This document shows, piece after piece, positions 8,151 through 14,275 of a stretch of DNA of 14,275 nucleotides; within the stretch, counting starts at the first letter, position 1, and the number at the start of each line of letters is the position of its first letter. The stretch is from Bacillota bacterium (lineage in GTDB: Bacteria > Bacillota > Clostridia > Lachnospirales > Lachnospiraceae). The position numbers and the translations under genes are program-made. The notes below the pieces were generated by a model. It saw only the letters and a list, made by a program, of their open reading frames with translations, was not told where the DNA came from and did no database searches. The stretch lies in the NCBI GenBank assembly GCA_023409835.1, contig JAEYQV010000116.1, positions 1 to 14,275 on the forward strand. Direction: 5' to 3'.

Positions 8151-8675
8151 ATGAGAATCGTCATCTTTGGATGTGGGGGCAGCGGTAAATCTACATTAGC
8201 AAGACAGCTGGGTGCAAAGACCGGTATCCCGGTGGTGCATCTGGATCAGCTTTATTGGAGACCGGGGTGGAAGCATATTACAGAGCAGGAATTCGATGCT
8301 CTACTTATGGCTGAGTTGAATAAGGACTGCTGGATTATCGACGGAAACTACAATCGTACGCTGCCGTTGCGGCTGGAACATTCGGATACTGTCATTTATC
8401 TGGATTTTTCCCGCTTCACCTGCCTTCGCAGTGCAATCAAGCGTGTGGTTAAAAACCATGGCACTACTCGACCGGATATGGGAATGGACTGCCCGGAAAA
8501 GATTGATCTGGAGTTTCTTACCTGGATTTGGAACTTTAATAAAGAGAACAGAAATCGATATTATCAGCTTTTATCCGGGCTTAAGGACAAAGAGATCCAT
8601 ATAGTAAGGAAGCGTAGGGATATCGGAGCATTACTTGAGGAGCTGGTAATAAAAAACAAAGGTATTATCATGTGA
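8151..8675 (+). CDS. FlaR-like P-loop protein (DNA topology modulation / adenylate kinase-like)
   Basis: The protein begins MRIVIFGCGGSGKSTLARQL, a Walker A motif at residues 7-15, followed by VVHLDQLYWRPGWK, DCWIIDGNYNRTLPLRLEHSDTVIYLDFSR and a late EIHIVRKRRDI. This is the typical order of the 170-180 residue group annotated as 'topology modulation protein' (FlaR, related to adenylate kinase-type P-loop kinases). The 174-residue length is complete. Its biochemical substrate is not known; the name comes from an old phenotype and is not proof of action on DNA. The ATG follows a modest AGGTGAA site. It lies 55 bases after GH3 on the same strand with no terminator between them, so it may be transcribed with the glycosidases, although no functional link is evident. 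Confidence 0.85.
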   Translation: MRIVIFGCGGSGKSTLARQLGAKTGIPVVHLDQLYWRPGWKHITEQEFDALLMAELNKDCWIIDGNYNRTLPLRLEHSDTVIYLDFSRFTCLRSAIKRVVKNHGTTRPDMGMDCPEKIDLEFLTWIWNFNKENRNRYYQLLSGLKDKEIHIVRKRRDIGALLEELVIKNKGIIM

Positions 8676-8778
8676 TGAATAGAAAGAGCGGTATGGGCAT
8701 AATTTCGGTAAAAGCAGGATAAAATTCCCTATATATAGAGCATAATGTAAATAAATAGACAATATATACAAAATTTGA

Positions 8779-8807
8779 TTGCAATTGAATAATATTCCGC
8801 CTATAAT
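8779..8807 (+). promoter_or_regulatory. Promoter of the Ig-like/protease gene
   Basis: TTGCAA (8779-8784), a 17-base spacer and a perfect TATAAT (8802-8807) make a good housekeeping-type promoter. Transcription would start near 8814. Because an ATG at 8779 lies inside the -35 box, that ATG cannot be the start codon on this transcript, which supports the TTG start at 8842. Confidence 0.75.
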
Positions 8808-8841
8808 TGTCTTATTGATAATAGATGGGGGGAATATTTTT

Positions 8842-9738
8842 TTGAGTAAAATAAGAAAAATCATTGCCAGTATCCTGATGGCTACGATACTGTCCTTTAG
8901 TATGACGGTTGCTTCGGGTATGTCAACATACTCTATTGCAGAGGCTGCAGTGAAGGCTCCGACGGTTGCATCAACCAGTGTGACACTATTTGTCGGTAAC
9001 AAGGATTATAAGATTAGCATTAAATATAAGGCGGCAAAGGCTTCGGTATCCTTTCAATCCAGCAATAAGAGCATAGCCGCAGTTACTAAGGATGGTACGG
9101 TAAAGCCTTTGGCAGCAGGCAAGGCAATTATTACGGCAAACGTAAAGCAAAACGGCAAAACCTATAGCCTGAAGGTTACAGTCACAGTGTCTGAACCTTA
9201 TATCGAGCTGACAGAGTCGTCAGAATACCTTAATATCGGTGAAACCTTCATCTTTAAAGCGAAAACCTATGGATTAAATGAGAAAGTTACCTGGAGTGTT
9301 TCTGATGACACAGTTGCCTCCATCAGTAAGACAGGAAAGCTGACAACAAAGGCAGCCGGTGAAGTGACGGTCACCGCTGTGGCAGGAGATACAGAAGCTG
9401 TATGTAATATGACGGTTGGAAGCAATCGTCTCGGGACATTTTCCAGGAATATATCCTGCTATAAGGAGCAGCAGCTCTATATCACCATTTATGATCCGAT
9501 CGAAGGTGAAAAGCTGCATGCTGATACCATGAGCGGTAACCAGGATATTATCAGCTTCAAATGGAATGAACAAAAAACAGCGAATGTACTTCCAATTACG
9601 ATTACTCCCCAAAAGGAGGGTGCGGATACTCTGGTCATAGAGTCCAACAAATCCGGGGATAGGCTGTATATTCATGTGACTGCAACAGAAAAGGAGAAAG
9701 CCAGAAGAGAACTGTCAGCGAAGGAAATCTATGCATAA
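8842..9738 (+). CDS. N-terminal piece of secreted Ig-like/trypsin-like protease: signal peptide and Big_2-type domains
   Basis: The chosen start is TTG 8842, about 9 bases after a GGGGGG run and downstream of the promoter. A signal peptide follows: basic SKIRKI, hydrophobic IIASILMATILSFSMTVASGM, and a likely cut after IAEA (residue about 35). Two bacterial Ig-like (Big_2-type) repeats are visible. One is about residues 40-115, with SSNKSIAAVTKDGTVKPLAAGKAIITANV; the second is about 120-193, with WSVSDDTVASISKTGKLTTKAAGEVTVTAVA. A third beta-rich region runs to about 285. The piece ends LSAKEIYA and a TAA at 9736-9738, then the same frame continues without any shift into a trypsin-like protease. 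As it stands, the product would be a 298-residue secreted adhesion-like protein without its enzyme domain. Confidence 0.8.
   Translation: MSKIRKIIASILMATILSFSMTVASGMSTYSIAEAAVKAPTVASTSVTLFVGNKDYKISIKYKAAKASVSFQSSNKSIAAVTKDGTVKPLAAGKAIITANVKQNGKTYSLKVTVTVSEPYIELTESSEYLNIGETFIFKAKTYGLNEKVTWSVSDDTVASISKTGKLTTKAAGEVTVTAVAGDTEAVCNMTVGSNRLGTFSRNISCYKEQQLYITIYDPIEGEKLHADTMSGNQDIISFKWNEQKTANVLPITITPQKEGADTLVIESNKSGDRLYIHVTATEKEKARRELSAKEIYA
9736..9738 (+). other. In-frame TAA stop dividing the protease gene
   Basis: The reading frame from 8842 passes through TAA and stays open to 10710. The residues around it, EIYA-stop-CGSATVEISA, fit the 'EIY.KC..ATVEI' lead-in that precedes the trypsin-like domain in related clostridial proteins, where a lysine would stand at the stop. 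A single A-to-T change (AAA to TAA) explains it. Confidence 0.75.
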
Positions 9739-9753
9739 TGCGGTTCCGCAACC

Positions 9754-10710
9754 GTGGAGATATCTGCCTTCACGGAATATGGGAATGAATATATCGGTTC
9801 CGGCTTCTTTATCGGTAACGGTTTGGTAGTCACGAATTACCATGTAATCGAGGGTACAAATAAGATTGTGGTTAAGACGAAGGACAATAAGGAGTATGTA
9901 GTAAAGGAGATAGAAGGATATAATAAAGCGATTGATTTGGCAATCCTGAAGGTTGATTCGGAGAATCCTTATTTAATCATCAGCCAGGATGGCCCTTCTG
10001 CCGGCGAAGATGTCTATGCGCTGGGAAGTCCATTGGGATTAACAGGAACCATAACCGGCGGTATGGTCACAACCGCGTCCAGAGTGATAGATGAGGTGAA
10101 TTACATCCAGATTGATGCACCGGTATCCCAAGGAAACAGCGGTGGCCCCCTGGTCAATACCTTCGGTGAGGTGTTGGGTGTGAATACCATGCATTATGTT
10201 GACGGTCAGAATCTCAATTTCTCAGTAAATATTGATCAGCTATATCAAATCAGTACAGCGAGGCCCCTAACAGTTGCTGCATTATATGAATTATATGAAG
10301 CAGAAATACAGGCAGAATTCGAGAAGAATAAAATTTTTGAGGATCCAGCCATAAGTCAGGATCCGGAAACCTGTCAGACGATTACTCCATATACCGGAGT
10401 AGTAGGTGAGATTGCTTCTACAGAATACAGCGATTGCTATTATTTCACAACAAATAAGCCAATTAATTTAATTGGAATAGCAGAATTCAACAGCATGCAG
10501 GAAGCGGATTACGTATATTTCCTATTATACGATTATAGTACATATAATTATGTTACAAGTGGATATTTAAGTAAGACGGAACCGGTACAATTCTTGAATT
10601 ACCAGTATCTGTTACCGGGACAGTATTTTATCTGTATACAGACGGATGACGGATATGGCGGAGAACCGATCCCCTATATCTTTATGCTTATGTTCGTTTC
10701 TGCAGATTAG
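9754..10710 (+). CDS. Trypsin-like (HtrA/S1-type) serine protease piece with C-terminal beta domain
   Basis: The protease domain covers about residues 1-170 of this piece. The catalytic triad is complete: H30 in VTNYHVIEG, D61 in KAIDLAILKVD, S129 in QGNSGGPLV. GSGFFIGNGLVV and YALGSPLGLTGTITGG are other HtrA/S1C marks. There is no PDZ domain. Residues about 210-318 form an aromatic, beta-rich domain (TGVVGEIASTEYSDCYYF, YQYLLPGQYFICIQTDD) resembling the pre-peptidase C-terminal (PPC) type. The first possible start, GTG 9754, has no ribosome binding site and lies 15 bases after the TAA in the same frame. It would give a protein with no signal peptide, so independent translation is doubtful. 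With the upstream part it would be a single secreted protein of about 620 residues. Confidence 0.8.
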   Translation: MEISAFTEYGNEYIGSGFFIGNGLVVTNYHVIEGTNKIVVKTKDNKEYVVKEIEGYNKAIDLAILKVDSENPYLIISQDGPSAGEDVYALGSPLGLTGTITGGMVTTASRVIDEVNYIQIDAPVSQGNSGGPLVNTFGEVLGVNTMHYVDGQNLNFSVNIDQLYQISTARPLTVAALYELYEAEIQAEFEKNKIFEDPAISQDPETCQTITPYTGVVGEIASTEYSDCYYFTTNKPINLIGIAEFNSMQEADYVYFLLYDYSTYNYVTSGYLSKTEPVQFLNYQYLLPGQYFICIQTDDGYGGEPIPYIFMLMFVSAD

Positions 10711-10732
10711 ACATGGTATCATAGCTTAAATA

Positions 10733-10778
10733 AAGGTCCCTGAAAATCCAGGCATGAACCTTGGATTTCAGGGACCTT
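10733..10778. terminator. Bidirectional terminator between convergent genes
   Basis: AAGGTCCCTGAAAATCCA pairs with TGGATTTCAGGGACCTT (10733-10750 with 10762-10778, one bulged base) around an 11-base loop. On the plus strand it lies 23 bases after the protease stop. On the minus strand it is followed by TATTTA, and it lies 23 bases past the DUF4914 stop. It can serve both genes; the T-rich tail is better on the minus side. Confidence 0.7.
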
Positions 10779-10801
10779 AGTATATACGCCCGGAGGGCGA
10801 G

Positions 10802-12679
10802 TTAAAATCTCATCGGAATTAAATCGATATAATCCTGCAGCGGAGCATCTCTTAATAAACACTCAATAATCTGTCTGCCCAGAGGATTCAGCTCCTCGGT
10901 ATTGAACTTGACAACCTCCTGTTTAAAGAAGTCTATTAATATCTTTGCACCGGCATCGTAGCCTTCGATACCTACCTCCTGCTGGCGTTCCGGCTGAAGA
11001 AAGGCTCTGCGGATATACTGACCGTCAACCTTTAAGGATTCCAAGCCGTAGCCTAAGAGCGTACAGCGTGCTTCCTTCAGATGATCCGGTTTAAACTTGG
11101 CACTGCCGCGTCTTGCAATATATTCTCTTGCGACCCACTGAGGATTGAAGCTAACCTTATAATTACCGATATGCTGGTTTGGAATTAAAACATATCTGGT
11201 ACTGGAGGAACGAAGAATCTGCTCCAGCAGAAGATTAGCCTGTTTTACCATCTTACCGGTGGCAAAGGGCCAATAGGAGCCGACACCTTCACTGACCATT
11301 CCCTTGGAGCTTACGATACTGGGATTGTTATAGCCTCTGGGTGCAACCAATCTCCATAACCATGCAAGAGCAGGAGGAAGGATATGTAGCATGCCGAGGA
11401 TACCGTAAGAAGGCTTCTCCTTCGTGCAGGGCGGAGTTCTAACACCGAAGCTTCGTACATCCACCTCAACAGGCTCGGAAACGATATCGGGAACCAGCCG
11501 TCTCGGTAGAATGGCTCGTGGGTTCGGGCAGGGCGTACCGTTTGAATCTAAGGTGTGCTCCCAAACCAGGCAGGTTGCCTTTGGAACACCCTGTATATTT
11601 AAGAATAATAAGGGCTCCTTCGGCTGGGTGAAGATTTTCTCATATTGGGGAGAAGAACCATAGCTGGTTATGTTATCAAGTCTTAAGAACCAACCACTCT
11701 CCGCATCCTGAACGACAAGCTTCTTACTGTTATTCTGTACCTTAGGATGGCAGAGTGCCATGTCGTCGGTGACCGGACGGAGCTCGCAGGATTCAGTCAG
11801 CTCCAGATAATATTTTTCACCGGTTGAAAGGTTTTCACCCAGGATAAGCCTTCCGTCCGCAGCCTTGTGGGCAGGTTCAATCATTTCACTCTTACCGCCG
11901 CCGGAGGCACCCTCATGCATAATGACAATTTCATTATCATAAGGGGTTATTGCTTTAACCGTGGAAGCATGAGCGGTCAACCAATTCTCCTGCTCACCGA
12001 TATTTAACAGAACACCGTAGATTCCTTTCTTCGCACTGGGACCGGGATAGAGGTTATAGGAGAAGACCTCATGTACCTCCTTCAACCGGTTGTGGACAAC
12101 TACCTGCTGCCCATCAAAATCAGTATGACGGAAGGGTGGTGCCAGATATACAATGGCCTTCGGCTTAAAGTTGGCTTTCACCTGATCGATGCTTAAAAAG
12201 CCCTGTAGATCAGCTAATGCACAAGCGAAGAAGGCAGCATTCAATGGAGCAATCAGCAGTGATTCATATCCATATTCATAGCTTCCGGACATGAAGGGAA
12301 GTGCAATCAGCTCCTGATCCTTCAGCCAATCAAAGGTCCTTTTACGAAGAGGCTCAAATTCCTTATGATACAGGTCGGTGAATTTGGGCTTATCCGTATC
12401 CAGTTTATCTCCGATCACAAGGCTTTCGGGATCGCGGCGGCGCATATAGTCCTCCATATAATTGACAACCGCACCGTTACGGCAGCGAGTGACATTCGCT
12501 TCCATAATCCTGCCCTTACCCTCAACCTCATAATCAACATCGAAGCTGTCATTACCGTCACTTCCGAAGGAGAGATTAATCAGCTCCTCCCTGGATCTTG
12601 GAAATACAAGCTTTTTACTTCCGGTTAAGATTTCCTTTACGTCATCTGCCAGTATAAATTTCTGCAAGAATTCTTTCAT
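10802..12679 (-). CDS. DUF4914 family protein with P-loop (PEPCK-like nucleotide site)
   Basis: This 625-residue protein fits the DUF4914 family in length and in blocks such as YMEDYMRRRDPESLVIGDK, KAIVYLAPPFRHTDFDGQQ and GVGSYWPFATGKM. A P-loop GASGGGKS is at residues 257-264, preceded by the strand IVIMHE. That arrangement recalls the kinase-type site of ATP-dependent phosphoenolpyruvate carboxykinase (GLSGTGKT) and of HprK. I infer an ATP- or GTP-binding phosphotransfer-like enzyme; the substrate is unknown and no PEPCK metal-site motif is confirmed. No signal peptide is seen. The start has AAAGGAG 6 bases upstream. It begins 36 bases after purE with no terminator between, so both are almost certainly in one transcript. 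A hairpin at 10733-10778 ends the unit. The DUF4914 name is from recognition; the function is not established. Confidence 0.85.
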   Translation of the reverse strand: MKEFLQKFILADDVKEILTGSKKLVFPRSREELINLSFGSDGNDSFDVDYEVEGKGRIMEANVTRCRNGAVVNYMEDYMRRRDPESLVIGDKLDTDKPKFTDLYHKEFEPLRKRTFDWLKDQELIALPFMSGSYEYGYESLLIAPLNAAFFACALADLQGFLSIDQVKANFKPKAIVYLAPPFRHTDFDGQQVVVHNRLKEVHEVFSYNLYPGPSAKKGIYGVLLNIGEQENWLTAHASTVKAITPYDNEIVIMHEGASGGGKSEMIEPAHKAADGRLILGENLSTGEKYYLELTESCELRPVTDDMALCHPKVQNNSKKLVVQDAESGWFLRLDNITSYGSSPQYEKIFTQPKEPLLFLNIQGVPKATCLVWEHTLDSNGTPCPNPRAILPRRLVPDIVSEPVEVDVRSFGVRTPPCTKEKPSYGILGMLHILPPALAWLWRLVAPRGYNNPSIVSSKGMVSEGVGSYWPFATGKMVKQANLLLEQILRSSSTRYVLIPNQHIGNYKVSFNPQWVAREYIARRGSAKFKPDHLKEARCTLLGYGLESLKVDGQYIRRAFLQPERQQEVGIEGYDAGAKILIDFFKQEVVKFNTEELNPLGRQIIECLLRDAPLQDYIDLIPMRF

Positions 12680-12715
12680 AGAAAACTCCTTTACTATTGT
12701 TATTCATAAAAATCA

Positions 12716-13219
12716 TTACATTTTCCACCACATCTCAGTTTGAAGCTTTTCGTCTTTTTCAAGTACCTCCTTCGTCATATCAGCCTTCATAGTATCAAGC
12801 TTGACGGCCAGCTCTTCATCATAAACTGCTAAAATCTGAACGGCAAGGATACCTGCGTTGTCGGCCCCGTCAATTGCAACGGTTGCAACAGGAATACCCT
12901 TGGGCATCTGTACGGTTGCAAGTAACGCATCCATTCCGTCCAGGACAGAAGCCTTGATTGGAATGCCAATAACTGGTAATGTAGTCTGAGCTGCAATAAC
13001 ACCGGCCAGATGTGCGGCCTTGCCTGCTGCACAGATAATCACACCAAAGCCGTTAGCTCTGGCATTCAAAGCGAAATCACTGGCCTGCTTCGGGGTCCGG
13101 TGTGCACTTAAGACATGTACCTCAACCGGAATGCCAAATCCCTTTAGTGTATTGATGGCACCCTTAACGATAGGGAGATCGCTGTCACTTCCCATCAGAA
13201 TAGCAACTTTTTTACTCAT
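12716..13219 (-). CDS. purE: PurE, N5-carboxyaminoimidazole ribonucleotide mutase (or AIR carboxylase)
   Basis: PurE makes 4-carboxy-5-aminoimidazole ribonucleotide in purine synthesis. Here GSDSDLP (10-16) and SAHRTP (39-43, with catalytic His40) are intact, and the closing DGMDALLATVQMPKGIPVATVAI is normal. The start is the ATG at 13219 with a near-perfect AAAGGAGGT 7 bases upstream; a longer frame to 13270 has no such site. The glycine-rich loop reads AGKAAHLAG, where typical class I enzymes have AGGAAHLPG. This could bear on whether it uses N5-CAIR or AIR plus CO2. No purK, which makes N5-CAIR, lies beside it, nor any other pur gene. The gene is followed by DUF4914 in one unit. I see no convincing promoter or purine riboswitch in the 70 bases before it, only an AT-rich TATAAA. 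Confidence 0.95.
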   Translation of the reverse strand: MSKKVAILMGSDSDLPIVKGAINTLKGFGIPVEVHVLSAHRTPKQASDFALNARANGFGVIICAAGKAAHLAGVIAAQTTLPVIGIPIKASVLDGMDALLATVQMPKGIPVATVAIDGADNAGILAVQILAVYDEELAVKLDTMKADMTKEVLEKDEKLQTEMWWKM

Positions 13220-13277
13220 AATATACCTCCTTTTAGGTTTTATATTTATATAACTTCCAATAGTATCCATCTGTTGT

Positions 13278-13321
13278 GTAAAAAAAATCCGATATCTTTA
13301 GCTTAATACTCAAGATATCGG
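13278..13321 (-). terminator. Rho-independent terminator of the MpsC/DUF2294 gene
   Basis: On the minus strand a perfect 10-bp stem CCGATATCTT / AAGATATCGG (13289-13298 with 13312-13321), with a 13-base loop, is followed by A then eight T (13280-13288 region). It lies about 50 bases past the gene's stop at 13372 and separates it from purE. Confidence 0.85.
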
Positions 13322-13371
13322 CTTACTTACAACTTAGTAAAGCTAGCTTTCCTAATTTGATTGTCTTCCGG

Positions 13372-13734
13372 TTATTTAGTTGTTAATTCTTCCAGATTAC
13401 GGTCCGTGGTTATAATAATAATCTTCTCGCCGGTCTTCGTGCTGATATCGGAATGGGTGCTGACGATGGCTACATTTATTATATCTGTAATCAATGTTTC
13501 CAAATATCCTCGCCCACCTTCGAATAGAGAAGAACGTACCTTTTTAAACAGTTCAATTCCCTGGGGATTATCAGTCAGCTTCTGCTCGGAAGGGCTTAGA
13601 ATTCCGGAAAGTCTGACGACAATCAGGTCATTAATTATATAAGTACGAATTGATTTGGGACCCCGTCCCATATATTCCAATTCAAATTTACTGATAGCTT
13701 CTGAAAGCTTAGCCTCTAATTGGCCTTTGGTCAT
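13372..13734 (-). CDS. MpsC/DUF2294 family protein
   Basis: The 120-residue protein matches DUF2294 along its whole length: KGQLEAKLSEAISKFELEYMGRGPKSIRTYIINDLIVVRLSG, then LSPSEQKL, LFKKVRSSLFEGG, and a final STHSDISTKTGEKIIIITTDRNLEEL. The family is annotated as MpsC, because in Staphylococcus it is encoded with MpsA and MpsB, a membrane-potential/bicarbonate system. MpsC itself has no known activity and is soluble, and no mpsAB gene is present here. The start is supported by GGTGGTGAT upstream of the ATG. The gene stands alone, with a consensus promoter on one side and a strong terminator on the other. It is complete with no anomaly. Confidence 0.9.
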   Translation of the reverse strand: MTKGQLEAKLSEAISKFELEYMGRGPKSIRTYIINDLIVVRLSGILSPSEQKLTDNPQGIELFKKVRSSLFEGGRGYLETLITDIINVAIVSTHSDISTKTGEKIIIITTDRNLEELTTK

Positions 13735-13761
13735 TAGATCACCACCCGTTTTGCTTTATTT

Positions 13762-13790
13762 AATATAACTTATTTATCATATAATGTCAA
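13762..13790 (-). promoter_or_regulatory. Consensus promoter of the MpsC/DUF2294 gene
   Basis: On the minus strand TTGACA (13785-13790), a 17-base spacer and TATATT (13762-13767) form a near-perfect sigma-A promoter, about 28 bases before the start codon. Confidence 0.8.
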
Positions 13791-13797
13791 CAATAAA

Positions 13798-13920
13798 TAC
13801 AAACCATCGATTCCTGCTGTATTCGTATACACAGATAAGTTGGAGCTATATCAGATGTCCTCTGATGAAGTCTGCATTCTACATCATGAAATGGATGAAA
13901 TCAACTATGATATGAAATAA
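13798..13920 (+). pseudogene. Possible C-terminal gene remnant (40 codons)
   Basis: A frame open from the left ends at TAA 13918-13920 and reads like protein: YKPSIPAVFVYTDKLELYQ and then MSSDEVCILHHEMDEINYDMK. The only ATG in it (13855) has no ribosome binding site, and its upstream part overlaps the MpsC promoter. It could be the tail of a lost gene or chance. No function can be given. Confidence 0.25.
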
Positions 13921-13933
13921 TTGTAAAATTGTA

Positions 13934-13963
13934 TTGACAGAACATAGGGTTCGTTGGTATAAT
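13934..13963 (+). promoter_or_regulatory. Promoter of the T-box transcript
   Basis: TTGACA (13934-13939), an 18-base spacer and TATAAT (13958-13963) with a TG extension (TTGGTATAAT). Transcription should start near 13970, just before the T-box leader. Confidence 0.85.
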
Positions 13964-13969
13964 TCGCTT

Positions 13970-14258
13970 AATATTAAAACCGTTGAGCAAGAAAAGTAAG
14001 AATAATTCGATGTATACAGAGAGCCGCCGATGGTGCGAGTGCGGTTACAAAGGTGATTCTGAATGGTCTTGTGAGGGAGGTTTGAAATCTTCGGAGAGTA
14101 GACGCTTACGGGAACCCTGTCCGTTATCAGTGGGGTGCATATGATGGTATGCAAAATGAGTGGTCGTATTTTACATACATACGGCAAAAAGGGTGGTACC
14201 GCAGAAGCTGAAAGCTTTTGTCCCTGCAGATAAATGCAGAGACAAAGGCTTTTTTTTA
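13970..14258 (+). promoter_or_regulatory. T-box riboswitch (tRNA-sensing leader) of a gene beyond the window
   Basis: The leader RNA binds an uncharged tRNA and then lets transcription continue. Visible hallmarks in order: AGTA of the specifier-loop 5' side (13995-13998); AGAGAGCCG (14018-14026) and GGTGCGAG (14032-14039) of the Stem I distal part; GAATGG; GAA with the specifier region (14084-14092); GAGTAGACG; a hairpin ACGG...CCGTTATCAG (14108-14130); the T-box AAAAAGGGTGGTACCGC (14186-14202); and a terminator. The T-box bulge TGGT pairs with the tRNA end ACCA, so the cognate tRNA should have A at position 73. The codon after GAA is ATC (Ile, 14087-14089), but the next in-frame triplet TTC (Phe, 14090-14092) cannot be excluded, because I could not close the base helix with certainty. 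Both tRNAs carry A73. The controlled gene, probably a synthetase, is outside. Confidence 0.93.
14211..14257 (+). terminator. T-box regulated terminator
   Basis: AAAGCTTTTGTCCCTGCA (14211-14228) pairs with TGCAGAGACAAAGGCTTT (14235-14252) with one mismatch and one G-U, then a run of T up to 14257. Its 5' arm includes GTCCCT, which pairs with the T-box side in the antiterminator. It is on when tRNA is charged. Confidence 0.9.
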
Positions 14259-14275
14259 ACGCAATGAAGACTGCT

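Noticed and set aside
8779..8841. ATG 8779 as start of the Ig-like protein
   Set aside because: It lies inside the -35 box of a well-formed promoter and would put an odd hydrophobic leader before a normal signal peptide.
9736..9738. Programmed stop read-through or a recoded amino acid
   Set aside because: TAA is a strong stop and is not the codon used for selenocysteine or pyrrolysine, and no recoding structure is evident. A mutation or error is simpler.
13220..13270. 17-residue N-terminal extension of PurE
   Set aside because: A near-perfect ribosome binding site stands before the internal ATG at 13219, and the PurE family begins at that point.
13220..13290. Purine riboswitch before purE
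   Set aside because: The space between the preceding terminator and the start is only about 70 bases and holds no three-way-junction pattern.
13879..14187. 102-residue minus-strand frame over the T-box
   Set aside because: It is the antisense shadow of a structured RNA leader, with low-complexity composition and no ribosome binding site.

Overview
The window looks like a chromosomal segment from a low-to-mid GC Firmicute, most likely a plant-polysaccharide-using clostridium of the Lachnospiraceae type. The signs are strong AGGAGG-like ribosome binding sites, a T-box leader, an intracellular GH31/GH3 glycosidase pair, a DUF4914 protein, an MpsC/DUF2294 protein and a surface-type Ig-like/trypsin-like protease. 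This assignment comes from gene content only; no rRNA or marker gene is present.

Layout. (1) Positions 1-1740, plus strand: four small uncharacterised genes ending at a hairpin. They are a truncated glycine-rich/coiled-coil protein, a zinc-ribbon protein, a protein with a hydrophobic Gly/Ala segment, and a 105-residue protein. (2) 1958-2463, plus strand: a DUF2892/YgaP-like membrane protein whose conserved C-terminus lies in the -1 frame after a run of five A. (3) 2633-3109, minus strand: a NimA-like flavin split-barrel protein. It is divergent from (4) 3475-8675, plus strand: GH31 alpha-xylosidase, GH3 beta-glycosidase and a FlaR-like P-loop protein, probably co-transcribed. (5) 8779-10778, plus strand: a well-formed promoter and a secreted Ig-like plus trypsin-like serine protease, cut in two by a single in-frame TAA. 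(6) 10802-13219, minus strand: purE followed by a DUF4914 protein with a P-loop. (7) 13372-13790, minus strand: an MpsC/DUF2294 gene with its own consensus promoter and terminator. (8) 13934-14258, plus strand: promoter, T-box leader and terminator that control a gene beyond the right edge.

How the genes fit together. GH31 and GH3 would act in sequence on imported xyloglucan-type oligosaccharides, removing alpha-xylose and then beta-linked sugar. The Ig-like protease would act at the cell surface if the stop is not real or is suppressed. PurE and the DUF4914 protein form a two-gene unit whose functional link is not explained by known pathways. The T-box shows that an aminoacyl-tRNA synthetase or amino-acid gene starts just outside the window.

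The strongest observations are two coding interruptions: an A5-homopolymer frameshift at 2376-2380 and an in-frame TAA at 9736-9738. Both may be true gene decay or base-level errors. After these come the purE-DUF4914 pairing and the unexplained four-gene cluster at the left edge. I did not find a clearly new, self-contained system; the last two are the best candidates to look at.
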